Numbered from the stretch's first letter, positions 54,185 through 63,346 are shown. The stretch is 64,000 nt of DNA from Alcanivorax quisquiliarum (GCF_023051175.1 NZ_JALKII010000006.1:1-64000); one strand, 5' to 3'. Notes: generated by a model from the sequence alone, not told the origin. Made by a program: numbers and translations.

Positions 54185-55009
54185 TCAGCCAAACTGGTAG
54201 GCCGACAATTGCGTTTCCATCACCACCTCGGAATAGATTTTCTTGCCCGGCGCGTCGTGGCCGGCACCCGCCGCGACCAGCAGCGGGGTGAAGTGTTCTT
54301 CATCGCCCGGCGGGTGGCACTGCTGCGCCTGCGGTGCGCTTTCCCACTGCCGCAGCAATTGCTCGCGCTCTGCGGGCGGCGCCTCGACCGCCGCCGTGAG
54401 CCAGCGGTCAAACTCCTGCGAAATCGGCGTGTAGCGCTTGTCGCCGTAGGCACGCATGTTGTGAAAACTCATGCCGCTGCCAATGATCAGCACATCCTGC
54501 TCACGCAGGGATGCCAGGGCACGGCCAACCTCCAGATGCGCTGCCGTATCCAGATCGCTGCGCAACGACAACTGAATCACAGGTACTTCTGCATCGGGGT
54601 AGATCAGCTTCAGCGGGATGAACATGCCGTGATCAAAATCCCGTTGGCCATCAACGCTCACGGCCAACCCACGCTGTGCGATCAGCTCCGCCACCTGTTG
54701 CGCCAGCTCAGGTTGCCCCGGTGCAGGGTATTTCAGCTCATAGGTGTGCGGCGGAAAGCCGTAATAGTCATAAAACAACGACGGCCGTGCCTGGCCTGTG
54801 ACTCGGAACCCCTCTACCTCGCGCCAATGCGCAGACACCATCACGATCGCCTTCGGCTGACGCGGCAGCGTGGCCGCCAACCCGCGCAGGAATGCAGCCA
54901 TGCCATCCCAGGCATCGGCCGGGTTCCAGTCCATGAAGAAACAGGGGCCGGCGCCGTGCGGAATGAAGAGCGTGGGCATCGGCACGGCGGCCTGGGTATC
55001 CGTTTGCAT
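54185..55009 (-). CDS. DODA-type extradiol dioxygenase (YgiD family)
   Basis: 274 residues. Class III extradiol ring-cleavage dioxygenase homologue: the metal-site region begins TLFIPHGAGPCFF, followed by KAIVMVSAHW (His), the conserved RDFDHGMFIPLKLIYPDAEV (His/Asp), LIIGSGMSFHNMRAYGDKRY and a late HFTPLLVAAGAG (His). E. coli YgiD acts on 4,5-DOPA in vitro; the natural substrate here is unknown. The start ATG 55009 has GGGAG nine bases upstream; the longer frame to 55132 lies in the shared promoter. It is divergent from a LysR gene, its probable regulator. Confidence 0.92.
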   Translation of the reverse strand: MQTDTQAAVPMPTLFIPHGAGPCFFMDWNPADAWDGMAAFLRGLAATLPRQPKAIVMVSAHWREVEGFRVTGQARPSLFYDYYGFPPHTYELKYPAPGQPELAQQVAELIAQRGLAVSVDGQRDFDHGMFIPLKLIYPDAEVPVIQLSLRSDLDTAAHLEVGRALASLREQDVLIIGSGMSFHNMRAYGDKRYTPISQEFDRWLTAAVEAPPAEREQLLRQWESAPQAQQCHPPGDEEHFTPLLVAAGAGHDAPGKKIYSEVVMETQLSAYQFG

Positions 55010-55052
55010 GGTGGGTGCTCCCTGAATAAGTGATGAATACCAGTATGCGCCC

Positions 55053-55078
55053 GTGCCCTCAGTGTGAGAACCGGGCAC
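55053..55078. promoter_or_regulatory. Inverted repeat in the divergent dioxygenase/LysR promoter
   Basis: GTGCCC (55053-55058) and GGGCAC (55073-55078) are an exact inverted repeat with a 14-bp spacer, in the 101-base space between the dioxygenase start (55009) and the LysR start (55111). Plausible LysR operator; not proven. Confidence 0.3.
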
Positions 55079-55110
55079 AATGGACCAACACTTAACACCC
55101 TTAGTGCGAG

Positions 55111-56019
55111 ATGAGCATGGATAGGGTAACAAGCATGCGGGTATTCGTTGAAGCTGCGAGGGCCGGCAGCCTTTCCGCCGCTGGCCGGCGCCTCGGCATG
55201 TCGCCCGCCATGGCCACCAAGCATGTCAACGCACTGGAGGCGCGGCTGGGCGTAAAGCTTTTTCACCGCAGCACGCGCCGCTTGGGGCTGACTGACGCCG
55301 GCGGCGACTACCTGGAAGCCTGCCAGCGCATCCTTGCCGATATCGACGACGCCGAAGCAGCCGCCACCTCGCAACGCATCAAGGCCACCGGCCTGTTGCG
55401 CATGACAGTGCCGCTGTCATTCGGCAGCCGCTTTATCGCCCCGCTGATTCCGGTATTTTGCGAACGCCACCCGGAGGTGCGTGTGGAAATGGGCTTGAGC
55501 GATGCGCAGCAGGATCTGATCGATGGTCGCTGGGATCTGGCCCTTCGCATCGGCCACCTTGCCGACAGCGCCCTGCAAGCCCGGCGTCTGGGCGAGAGCC
55601 CGATGCGCGTATGCGCCGCGCCCGCGTATCTGAGGCAGCGCGGTATCCCTCGCCAGATTGCCGATCTGGCCCAGCACAACTGCCTGAGCTATACCCAAAG
55701 CGCACTCCAGAACACAGGCCAGTGGGCGTTCGGCCTCAAGGGTGAATTCCGCGTGCCTGCCAGCGGCAATCTGGCTGCCAACAACGGTGATGCCCTGCTT
55801 GCCGCCGCCATTGCCGGGCAAGGCATCATTTATCAGCCTGCATTTATCGTTGATGACGCGCTGGCGACGGGGCAACTGGTGGCGCTGGAACTGGACAAGC
55901 CACCGATGGAGCTCGGTGGCATTCATGTGCTGTACCCGCCAGATCGGCGCCCGCCGGCAAAGGTGCGCGCCATGGTGGATTACCTGATCGAGGCATTCGA
56001 CAGCGAGCACCGGCATTAA
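55111..56019 (+). CDS. LysR-family transcriptional regulator
   Basis: 302 residues; winged HTH at the N-terminus (SMRVFVEAARAGSLSAAGRR, then MSPAMATKHVNALEARLGVK) and a C-terminal co-inducer-binding domain (LRMTVPLSFGSRFIAPLIPV, then FCERHPEVRV). It belongs to the group of LysR regulators such as DsdC/YhjC-like proteins of pseudomonads. It is divergent from the DODA-type dioxygenase gene and probably regulates it. ATG 55111 or 55117 may be the start. The effector is unknown. Confidence 0.9.
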   Translation: MSMDRVTSMRVFVEAARAGSLSAAGRRLGMSPAMATKHVNALEARLGVKLFHRSTRRLGLTDAGGDYLEACQRILADIDDAEAAATSQRIKATGLLRMTVPLSFGSRFIAPLIPVFCERHPEVRVEMGLSDAQQDLIDGRWDLALRIGHLADSALQARRLGESPMRVCAAPAYLRQRGIPRQIADLAQHNCLSYTQSALQNTGQWAFGLKGEFRVPASGNLAANNGDALLAAAIAGQGIIYQPAFIVDDALATGQLVALELDKPPMELGGIHVLYPPDRRPPAKVRAMVDYLIEAFDSEHRH

Positions 56020-56222
56020 CCGCCGAGCGTGCAATTGCCGGCTGAGCCACCGGCGCCGACAGCCCCACTGCATCCGGAGCACTGTATCCGGGCCCTTCTG
56101 CTTGCTCCCACTTGCCCAACCGCCACCATCCAGCCGCCTGCGATGGCAAATGCGCGACAAAGCGCCTTATCATGCGGCCGCCTCACGGAAGCATGGGGCT
56201 TACTCTTCCAATGGAGAAAATA

Positions 56223-56537
56223 ATGAGAAACGTCGGAATCATTGTATTGATGGCTTGCGCAGTAACCCTTTCCGGTTGTGCCGTACATCCTTTCCAGAGC
56301 GGGCTGCTGTTTTCCCAGCAGAAAATGCCGCTGGATACGCCCAACCAAAGCACCAGCTGTGCAAAGAAAGGCACCGGTTCCAGCACTAACTTGCTCGGCC
56401 TGGTGGCATTTGGCGATGCCAGTGTCGCCTCGGCCAAAGCAGAAGCCGGCATTCGCCGCGTAGACTCCGTGGACATCGCCCATACAGGCCTCCTTGGGCT
56501 GGTTGGCGTGACGTCTGTCGAGGTCTGCGGCGAGTAA
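56223..56537 (+). CDS. TRL-like small lipoprotein
   Basis: 104 residues. The N-terminus MRNVGIIVLMACAVTLSGCA ends in lipobox LSGC with Cys19 as lipidation site. The body matches the TRL-like family: TSCAKKGTGSSTNLLGLVAF, GDASVASAKAEAGIRRVDSV and LLGLVGVTSVEVCGE, with repeated small-residue pattern and the GDAS motif. ATG 56223 has GGAGAAAATA ahead; the open frame further up is not supported. These proteins are small exported lipoproteins of unknown role. The next gene group is a NarL-type two-component pair starting 200 bases on. Confidence 0.8.
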   Translation: MRNVGIIVLMACAVTLSGCAVHPFQSGLLFSQQKMPLDTPNQSTSCAKKGTGSSTNLLGLVAFGDASVASAKAEAGIRRVDSVDIAHTGLLGLVGVTSVEVCGE

Positions 56538-56738
56538 CCTGCCTACCACCAGCGCCCCTCTCATCAATCAGTCCGGCTTCAATCTGTGACCAACCGCCAT
56601 CAGCCAAGACGCTGCCCGTGGTATCCTTTCCACTGCGCCGGGCGCTGCACAGGATGCTGCTGCGCACAGCCGGTTAAAAAAAGACTCTTGAACGGGGCAG
56701 AGGCGCGGTAATCAGGCGCGCCGTCTGGCAGGGATAGC

Positions 56739-57398
56739 ATGAATACAGCATTGATACTGGAAGACCACGCGGAAAGCCGTGCGTGGCTGACCGAGCTTGT
56801 TGCCGAAGCTTTTCCCGGCATCAACATCGTTGTGCACACCACGCTGGCCGACGCCGTGGCCTGCGTAGAGCACCAGCATTTTTGCCTGGCACTGCTGGAC
56901 ATCAGCCTGCCTGATGGCTCCGGCATTGATCTCGTCCGGCGGCTGCGTGAAAGCAATGCCAACACTTATGTGGTGATGGCGTCGATTTTCGATGACGACG
57001 AACATCTGTTTGCAGCGCTGCAAGCCGGCGCGCAGGGCTATGTGCTCAAGGATCAGCCACGGGAGCGGCTGATTGCCCACCTTCAGGGGATCATCCGTGG
57101 CGAGCCGCCACTCTCGCCCAGCATTGCCCGGCGCATGTTGCGCCATTTTCGCGCCACGCCGCCGCCCGCCTTACCGAAAAGCGAACTGCCGCAAGCGTTG
57201 AGCGAACGGGAAACCGAGGTGCTGCATTTTCTGGCGCGCGGCTTTACCCGAGGTGATATCGCGCAAGCACTCGGCATCACACCCAATACCGTCGCCGGCC
57301 ACGTGAAAAATATCTATCGCAAGTTGGATGTCTCCGGGCGCGCAGAAGCGACCTTGTATGCAGTGCGCCTCGGTGTAGTTGATGGCGAACCACATTAA
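56739..57398 (+). CDS. NarL/LuxR-type response regulator
   Basis: 219 residues. Receiver domain with ALILEDHAESR, phospho-acceptor Asp in LALLDISLPDGSG, and the Lys in YVLKDQPRERL. C-terminal LuxR HTH LSERETEVLHFLARGFTRGD, then ITPNTVAGHVKNIYRKLDVS. It overlaps the kinase gene by 17 bases (kinase ATG 57382), so the pair is coupled. Likely regulated by the following membrane kinase. Confidence 0.93.
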   Translation: MNTALILEDHAESRAWLTELVAEAFPGINIVVHTTLADAVACVEHQHFCLALLDISLPDGSGIDLVRRLRESNANTYVVMASIFDDDEHLFAALQAGAQGYVLKDQPRERLIAHLQGIIRGEPPLSPSIARRMLRHFRATPPPALPKSELPQALSERETEVLHFLARGFTRGDIAQALGITPNTVAGHVKNIYRKLDVSGRAEATLYAVRLGVVDGEPH

Positions 57399-59571
57399 TC
57401 ACTCCCCACGCTTCGCGTTGGCGCCTTTACAGAGCCTGCTGTTTGTTCTGCTGACACTGGCCCTGGCAACGATGCTGGCGATCGTGTTTGCGCTCCAGCC
57501 ACCCTGGCTGGGGCTGACCTTCAGCGATGGCCACAGCGAGGGGCTGCGTGTCGAACGCGTTGCCGCCGGCGGGCCGGCCGCCGCCCATGCGCAGGTGGGC
57601 GATATCGTCTCCACGCTGATCGCCGAGGGGCGCCATCTGGATCTGCGCGGCTATCCGCTTTCCTCGCAGCCCCACGCGGCACCCACGCTCGCCGGCTACC
57701 ACGCCTTCCTGCAACGCGAGGGCGCCGTGGCAAACGCCCTGCGCAGCCCGGAAATCACTCTGGTGCGTGCCGATGGCAGCCACTACACCGTGGCCCCCGC
57801 CCGCGACCGAACACTGGCATCGCTGCCCGTCGGCTTCTGGCTGCTGCACCTCTACGGCACGCTGGCCTGCATGATCGGCGTATCCGTCTGGGTATTTTTG
57901 CCGCGCCAATGGCCGCCCCGGCTGCTCGCCCTTTCCGGCGTCGGTATGTTCATCGCCACCTGGCAGCACAGCCTGTGGGAAGCCCGTGAGCTGGCCTTGC
58001 CGGCGACGCTGTTTGATCTGCTCATGCGCGGCAATCACCTGGCACTGCACGGCCTGCTGTTGTCGCTATTATTATTGCTGGTGCTCTACCCGCGCCCGCT
58101 GCCCCACTTCCGCCGCTGGGCCGTGGTCGCTTGCAGCGGCGTGGCCGCCCTGCTGGTGAACGAAAATCTGGAATGGCTACAGCTACCCTTCCACACCTTC
58201 TACCTGCCGTTGCTTTTTTATTATGTGCTGGGCACCCGCGCGGCATGGCTACAGTGGCAGCGCTCCCGGTGCATGCCGGAGGAACGCGGTGCGCTGCGCT
58301 GGGTACTGTTATCAACCCTGCTGACATTGAGCATGGGCATGGTGGTGTATTTTCTGCCGGTGATGCTGGATATCCCGCCAGTGGCCTCACCCTCGGCCAT
58401 GGTGGGCGTGGTGGTCACCCTGTATCTCGGCTTTGCACTTGGCATCCTGCGCTACCGACTGTTCGACCTGGAGCGCTGGTGGTTTATTGCCTGGATGTGG
58501 TTTCTCGGCGGGCTGAGCGTGCTGCTGGTGGATGTCGCCGTGATCACCTGGTTCGGGCTGCGCCCGGCGCAAGCGCTCGGGCTATCGGTGGTGCTGGTCG
58601 GCTGGGGCTACTTTCCGGCACGGCAGTGGGTGCTACGCCGGATGTCTGCCGCGCCTGCCGCATCCATGGAGCAATACATGCCCGCATTCGTTGCGGCGCT
58701 GTACGACTGCGAAGCCGATCAGGTGCGCCCCTTGTGGGAGCAACTGCTGCAACAGGCATTCCGACCACTGAGCCTTGAGCCGGTGCAACAAGCACTGCCG
58801 GAAGCCCGCATCGCGCAAAACGGAGCGCGGTTGCTGGTGCCGGATCTGGAAAACCCGTTGCAAGGCTTGAGCCTGCGCTACAGCCACGGCGGCCGGCGGC
58901 TCTTCAATCGGCGCGACGAAGCTATCGCCCGCGCACTGACCGCCACCGCCACGCGCATCAATCAGGTGCGCGAAGCACGCGAGCACGGCGCCCGCCAGGA
59001 ACGCCAACGCATCATGCGCGATCTGCACGACGAAGTCGGCGCACGGCTGCTTTCATTGATCCTTACCGCACCGGACGAACAGTATCAGCGGCTTTCCCGC
59101 AAAGCGCTGGCAGCCTTGCGCGAAACCATTTACGTGCTCGACCACACACGGCGCCACGCCTTGCACGATATGCTGGAGGACTGGTGCGCAGACTTGCACG
59201 AGCGCCTGGCACCACTGACCAGCCTGCCGGATATTGTGCTACCGCCAGCGGAGCAGCTGGCCGATTACACACTGACACCGCGCCAGTACGTCAACCTGCG
59301 CCGAGTGCTCGATGAAGCCGTTTCCAATGCCCTGAAACATGGCTGCGGCACCGGCATCCGATTGCAGGTAACCCTCACTGAGGAGCGATTGGAAATCATT
59401 CTATCCAACCCGTTGCGCACCGAACCAGTGTTCGATGAACAAGACCGCCTGCCGGGGCGCGGCATGAGCAATATGAAAACCCGCATGGCCGAGCTTTCAG
59501 GCGAGCTGCGCACTACCATCCACCCCGGCCCACCGGCGCGCTTTATGCTTGAGGCCAGCCTGCCCCTGTAA
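57382..59571 (+). CDS. Membrane sensor histidine kinase with PDZ-like sensor, NarL type
   Basis: 729 residues from ATG 57382 (TTG 57379 adds one). A first membrane helix (residues about 12-35) precedes a PDZ-like periplasmic domain (GLRVERVAAGGPAAAHAQVG, then DIVSTLIAEG) and a set of seven or eight membrane segments (about 150-430). A linker leads to the HisKA_3 dimerisation site with His549 in QRIMRDLHDEVGARLLSLIL and an ATPase region (LRRVLDEAVSNALKHGCGTG, GRGMSNMKTRMAELSGEL). The kinase probably pairs with the overlapping regulator. The PDZ-in-sensor layout recalls peptide- or lipid-sensing kinases; the signal is unknown. Confidence 0.92.
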   Translation: MANHINHSPRFALAPLQSLLFVLLTLALATMLAIVFALQPPWLGLTFSDGHSEGLRVERVAAGGPAAAHAQVGDIVSTLIAEGRHLDLRGYPLSSQPHAAPTLAGYHAFLQREGAVANALRSPEITLVRADGSHYTVAPARDRTLASLPVGFWLLHLYGTLACMIGVSVWVFLPRQWPPRLLALSGVGMFIATWQHSLWEARELALPATLFDLLMRGNHLALHGLLLSLLLLLVLYPRPLPHFRRWAVVACSGVAALLVNENLEWLQLPFHTFYLPLLFYYVLGTRAAWLQWQRSRCMPEERGALRWVLLSTLLTLSMGMVVYFLPVMLDIPPVASPSAMVGVVVTLYLGFALGILRYRLFDLERWWFIAWMWFLGGLSVLLVDVAVITWFGLRPAQALGLSVVLVGWGYFPARQWVLRRMSAAPAASMEQYMPAFVAALYDCEADQVRPLWEQLLQQAFRPLSLEPVQQALPEARIAQNGARLLVPDLENPLQGLSLRYSHGGRRLFNRRDEAIARALTATATRINQVREAREHGARQERQRIMRDLHDEVGARLLSLILTAPDEQYQRLSRKALAALRETIYVLDHTRRHALHDMLEDWCADLHERLAPLTSLPDIVLPPAEQLADYTLTPRQYVNLRRVLDEAVSNALKHGCGTGIRLQVTLTEERLEIILSNPLRTEPVFDEQDRLPGRGMSNMKTRMAELSGELRTTIHPGPPARFMLEASLPL

Positions 59572-59875
59572 AAACTGAACGCGCGCACAAATACAGTTTG
59601 TACAGCACCACAAAAATGACACATTTCTTTACAGGGAAATCACGAAATTCTCTCACAACCGAGCAAGCTGCAAGGTCATCAATGAAGCGCTCCGTTTGGG
59701 GGATAGGTGAACCCACCGACCTTCTCTATCGTGCCTATGCAGCAGCCCATGCGCCCTCCCTGCGCGTGGCTCGAATCTTACCTCGTTCGTGACCGCCCCC
59801 CGTGACGCCCGCCTTGGTGAGCGCTCGCCCGGCGCGAGCCACGCGAGCACATACCAATCAGGAAGAGGATCAGAG
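59572..59875. other. Gap upstream of the interrupted lipoprotein gene
   Basis: About 300 bases with no credible gene. A frame at 59598-59792 encodes 64 residues without similarity or a ribosome site. The end carries a good Shine-Dalgarno (GGAAGAGGATCAG) for ATG 59876, the original start of the next gene. Confidence 0.5.
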
Positions 59876-59911
59876 ATGAGAAGCTGACAGCAAGGCGGTC
59901 TGGCCTGGGCG

Positions 59912-61633
59912 TTGACCCTGGTATTACTTGGATGCGGTGGCGGCGGTGGCAGTAGCAGCGGCGGCGGCAACGCTGGCGGCGGCAATACCGGCGGCGGCTC
60001 CTCCACAGCACTCCCCGAACTATCAGGGCTGTTCAGCGATGCCGGTGACCAGGGGCGGCGCTTTTATATTTCCACGGAAGCAAACAACACCGGCCTGTTT
60101 GCTTATCACCCCGATAGAGACGAGCGAGTTCTGGTAGACCCCACGCCTTATGTAAACGGGCATGTCACCAGCATTCACCCGATTCACCGCGCCACGGTCG
60201 GCAACGATGGCAGGGGCGTGTCGCAGTTCCAGATTGATCACCTGCTTTATTTTCGTCATGAGAACAACATGATGCTTCCCGACCAGTTTGCGCGTGTCTC
60301 CACCGACCCCGCACCGGCCACCGTCACCAGATCGCAAGTCTCGTCAGAAAACAGCGCACAGAAACTTGGCTCCGCTGTCGTCAATCTTCAGGTGCTGCAA
60401 TATGATCTGGCCGATCCGCTCAATACTGCTTACGCCTTTCGCGGTAACGATGGCGCCAACCACGCCTGGTTCCAGATTCGCAGTGGCACAGGCGCTGGCG
60501 TAGCAGCCCCTGCCTTTACAGCAGGCCAAAGGGTGGTAGGCACCGTGCTTGATCCTCAGCTCATAGGCCCCGGCGGCTGGCTGGTGGTTGCATCCGGCGA
60601 CCTGCGGCAAGTCAGCATGAGCCAGGCGCTGGTCGGTGGTGTGCTGCTGGCCGACGTGGAGCACGTAGCCCCGCTGGAGACATTTGCCGACGGCTCACAG
60701 CTGCTCATCATTGCACATCTGGGCGACGATCACGGCACCCTGTGGCGCTTCAGCCCTGGCGCCACTCCCGCGCAGGCCGCCACGCTAACAGAGCTGAAAA
60801 ATGCGCAGAACGAAGCCCTGGAATTCCCGAAAAACATGTGGAATGACACGCTCCATCTGCCATCTCCCGATCGCATGGTTGCCAGTGGCGACACCCTTTT
60901 TATCGCGACCACCTCGCCCGGCCTGCTACTATCTACCGACACCCAGCTGTACCGGATCGGCCCGCAAGGCTGGGCAGAAATGCTATCGCTGGGCACCGAC
61001 CAGGTTCTGGATTTCAACAACCATGCAGTGCTTGGTGAGTTCTTGCTGGATGACGGCAACCACCTTATCTGGTCTATCAATGGCCAGATCGAGCGCGTTG
61101 CCAAAGCAGCACCACACCAGCGCACTGTTCTGGTCGGCGGCACAGACGACAACTTCGACGCCCCCGAGCTGGTCGCATACCGGGATGGCTGGCTGTTCTT
61201 CAACCGCAAGATGCCAAGCGATGAATATCGTGCGTTCGCCGCCCACACCGACGGCCGCCCGCAGATCATGCTGCGCCACACCCGCTGGCTGGGCGCCTCG
61301 ACGGATGGCACCGGCACACTGGAAGGCAACCTGAGAACCCTTAACGCCAGCGAAGTATTTGCCTGGAACGAAAGCACCCGCGAGCTATCCGCCGTCAGCG
61401 CCGCCACCCCGGAGCTGGGCCGTGTGCTGCTCGGTGATCTGCCAAATACCGTTACCAACGTGCAGATGTTCGGCCTCGGCACTGGCCCGCACCGCTTGCT
61501 GCAAGTTCAGCACGATAACAGCTATGAAGTTGTCGCCGTGGACACTCGCCAGGCGCATTCGCTCCGCCACCTTCAGTCAAATCTGGCAACCGGTGAGCGA
61601 GCCATCTTCACACAGCCGGTATCCGGCTTCTGA
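59912..61633 (+). CDS. Lipoprotein of unknown function; signal peptide interrupted by TGA at codon 4
   Basis: The uninterrupted frame starts at TTG 59912 (MTLVLLGCGGGG) and encodes 573 residues. Upstream, ATG 59876 has a strong Shine-Dalgarno and is in frame; the reading is Met-Arg-Ser-TGA-Gln-Gln-Gly-Gly-Leu-Ala-Trp-Ala-Leu-Thr. Without the TGA this would be a normal lipoprotein signal ending in lipobox LLGC. Starting at TTG leaves no positively charged n-region. The mature part has a Gly/Ser/Asn linker and repeated beta strands with YDLADPLNTAYAFRGNDG, LLIIAHLGDDHGTLWRFSPG and DNHLIWS-like elements, suggesting a beta-propeller-type surface protein. Either a recent nonsense mutation, an alternative start, or readthrough. 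A clear terminator follows. Confidence 0.7.
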   Translation: MTLVLLGCGGGGGSSSGGGNAGGGNTGGGSSTALPELSGLFSDAGDQGRRFYISTEANNTGLFAYHPDRDERVLVDPTPYVNGHVTSIHPIHRATVGNDGRGVSQFQIDHLLYFRHENNMMLPDQFARVSTDPAPATVTRSQVSSENSAQKLGSAVVNLQVLQYDLADPLNTAYAFRGNDGANHAWFQIRSGTGAGVAAPAFTAGQRVVGTVLDPQLIGPGGWLVVASGDLRQVSMSQALVGGVLLADVEHVAPLETFADGSQLLIIAHLGDDHGTLWRFSPGATPAQAATLTELKNAQNEALEFPKNMWNDTLHLPSPDRMVASGDTLFIATTSPGLLLSTDTQLYRIGPQGWAEMLSLGTDQVLDFNNHAVLGEFLLDDGNHLIWSINGQIERVAKAAPHQRTVLVGGTDDNFDAPELVAYRDGWLFFNRKMPSDEYRAFAAHTDGRPQIMLRHTRWLGASTDGTGTLEGNLRTLNASEVFAWNESTRELSAVSAATPELGRVLLGDLPNTVTNVQMFGLGTGPHRLLQVQHDNSYEVVAVDTRQAHSLRHLQSNLATGERAIFTQPVSGF

Positions 61634-61657
61634 TCCAGCTGCACCACGCAGAAAACC

Positions 61658-61695
61658 AGCCAGCCCCGAGCAAAAGTGTGGGGCTGGCTTTTTTT
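61658..61695 (+). terminator. Rho-independent terminator after the lipoprotein gene
   Basis: AGCCAGCCCC (61658-61667), 12-nt loop, GGGGCTGGCT (61680-61689), then a run of seven T (61689-61695). Perfect 10-bp stem, 24 bases after the stop. Confidence 0.92.
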
Positions 61696-61764
61696 GCGTG
61701 GAAAATTCAGTGCGGAAAGCCCAGAGCGGAAGAGTTCAGGACGAGAAAATCAAGTGTGGAAAGT

Positions 61765-62142
61765 TCATTTCAGCGTCAAACTGAATGTGCTGCCTTTTTT
61801 GCAAATCATGCAACACTCCTGGCACCCCTCCTGATCATCCATGCCGGAGCCCCAATAAATATTGGAATCAGCCCGCACCCAGGCGCCATAGCAAATTTTT
61901 TCCGTTGAGCGGCACGGCAAGTCGTAACTGCCACTTTCCCCCGCCTCCAGCACATAAGCCCGGCCACCGCCGGGCCAGGCCGCATTGCGATGCTGGGAAT
62001 AAAATTCCACCATGATCGACTGTCGATAATTATTCTTGATATTCCAGGTGATCTCTTCCGTTGTGGTCGGCAGATTCGTCGCACAACCACCCAGCAAAAA
62101 CAGACCAGCGCCAAATATGGCAAGCAAGCGATAAAGGGCCAT
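61765..62142 (-). CDS. Small lipoprotein, unknown function
   Basis: 125 residues, start ATG 62142 with GAAGGA ahead. Signal MALYRLLAIFGAGLFLLGGC ends in lipobox LGGC (Cys20). The mature part starts ATNLPTTTEEITWNIKNNYR and continues QSIMVEFYSQHRNAAWPGGG and SYDLPCRSTEKICYGAWVRA, with six further Cys including the ECCMICKK cluster near the C-terminus, suggesting disulfides. The longer frame to 62346 is not a gene. Family not recognised. Confidence 0.75.
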   Translation of the reverse strand: MALYRLLAIFGAGLFLLGGCATNLPTTTEEITWNIKNNYRQSIMVEFYSQHRNAAWPGGGRAYVLEAGESGSYDLPCRSTEKICYGAWVRADSNIYWGSGMDDQEGCQECCMICKKGSTFSLTLK

Positions 62143-62450
62143 TGGAAAAATCCTTCTCAGATGAATAAACGGAAACGGCCAGTCAAGGGAGATAATAGCG
62201 CCAGTGCCGAGAGGTGGGGAATATACTTGAGCGCCCGCCCTGCTTCGCAGTCGCGCAATCGAATAGGCCATACCTCCCTTCGTCGGCCAGCAAAGCTGGC
62301 CAGCTCCGGTGCCGGTTTCAGCACCAGACGACCCGTCACCCGCCATGTGCCAGCTTCAGCCGCCCGCGCCCAGCTCCTTCCCATACGCGCCAGAATCCAT
62401 CTCCCTGCCTCGCCCTGCCGGATACACTCTACCCCGCCTGCCCCGCGAGA

Positions 62451-62492
62451 CTTACCCTACTTGGCTTACCCTACTTGGCTTACCCTACTTGG
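62451..62492. repeat. 14-bp tandem repeat, three copies
   Basis: Three perfect copies of CTTACCCTACTTGG at 62451, 62465 and 62479, followed by a partial CTTGCC. It lies in the gap before the DUF6746-like gene. The function is unknown; it may be a slippage product. Confidence 0.9.
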
Positions 62493-62646
62493 CTTGCCCA
62501 GCATGGCCACCGGCCGGCCCAGCTGTGCGGGAGCCCAGCCAGCACGAGCCGCAACCACCTCAGATCAGAGCACGCCTGCCCCGGCAAGACCGGCCGACCA
62601 TACCCCACCACCGCCCGAGCGCAGATCCGCGGTCCATCCTTCCCAA

Positions 62647-62661
62647 TGATATTGATTTACA
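62647..62661. promoter_or_regulatory. Candidate Fur box upstream of the DUF6746-like gene
   Basis: TGATATT-G-ATTTACA matches the 7-1-7 Fur consensus TGATAAT-N-ATTATCA at 11 of 14 positions (6/7 and 5/7 per arm). It lies 44 bases before the ATG at 62705, within an AT-rich stretch of a high-GC region. Iron regulation of the downstream small secreted protein is therefore possible. Confidence 0.4.
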
Positions 62662-62704
62662 TTAACATCGACACACCTATCCTCTTACCCGTAGGAAGAT
62701 CCCT

Positions 62705-63079
62705 ATGAGCCGTCACCTGATCGCTGGTGTGTTCAGCCTGTTGCTGGTCGCAGGCGCACCTTTGGCGCAGGCCGACCGTGTCGCGCATTTCAAGGGCGAA
62801 GCCGCACCGACCCTCGATATCGCACTGAGCAATCTGGCCGAACATAACCCACGCTTGGCCGAGCTGATCCAGCAAGAAACGCTCGATCCGCAATCCATGC
62901 ACGCCGTGCATCAGCTGACTTACACCCTGGAAAACGCACTGGAAACCCTGCGCAACGAACTGGAAGCCGCCGCCGAAGCACTGGAAGCGGTGCACGTTGC
63001 GTCAGAAACGTCCGACCCTGCTACCGTGCGCAGTGCCGGCCAACAATATCTGGATACCCTGAAACAAGTGGCCCGCTGA
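62705..63079 (+). CDS. DUF6746-like small secreted helical protein
   Basis: 124 residues, start ATG 62705 with AGGAAG upstream. The signal peptide MSRHLIAGVFSLLLVAGAPL is followed by AQA and cleavage. The mature domain is a helical bundle: RVAHFKGEAAPTLDIALSNL, QSMHAVHQLTYTLENALETL, ELEAAAEALEAVHVASETSD and AGQQYLDTLKQ. The motifs HFKGE, HQLTYTLENAL and VHVASET match the DUF6746 family as I recall it (memory, not a search). It resembles small periplasmic helical proteins such as cytochrome b562 without a heme site. A candidate Fur box lies upstream and a hairpin downstream. Confidence 0.8.
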   Translation: MSRHLIAGVFSLLLVAGAPLAQADRVAHFKGEAAPTLDIALSNLAEHNPRLAELIQQETLDPQSMHAVHQLTYTLENALETLRNELEAAAEALEAVHVASETSDPATVRSAGQQYLDTLKQVAR

Positions 63080-63113
63080 CTGCCGCAGTAACAAGCACGA
63101 TCGCAGTCGCAGC

Positions 63114-63140
63114 AGGCGGGCCAAACAAGCCCGCCTTCCT
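63114..63140 (+). terminator. Hairpin after the DUF6746-like gene
   Basis: AGGCGGGC (63114-63121) and GCCCGCCT (63129-63136) form a perfect 8-bp stem with a 7-nt loop, followed by TCCT. Located 35 bases after the stop; a moderate terminator candidate without a long T-run. Confidence 0.6.
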
Positions 63141-63346
63141 CCCGATCCCATCAGCCACTCCTGCGGCAGATCAGCAGCCCTCACACCGCAGCCTTTTGCG
63201 AGGCAGCAATTTCGTTATTCATCCGCCAGCTTCGTCAATATCCCCAGCATTTCCTTCCTTGGCCACAAGCCCTGCTGGCCTCTGACCGCACGCGGCGACT
63301 CAGATAGCCAGGCAGCAGCCCCGTAACCATCCAACTCGCTCACGCT

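Larger units (their letters stand above)
62143..62704. other. Non-coding gap with tandem repeat and candidate Fur site
   Basis: About 560 bases with no credible gene. It includes three 14-bp repeats at 62451-62492 and, near its right end, a Fur-box-like sequence at 62647-62661. Confidence 0.5.
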
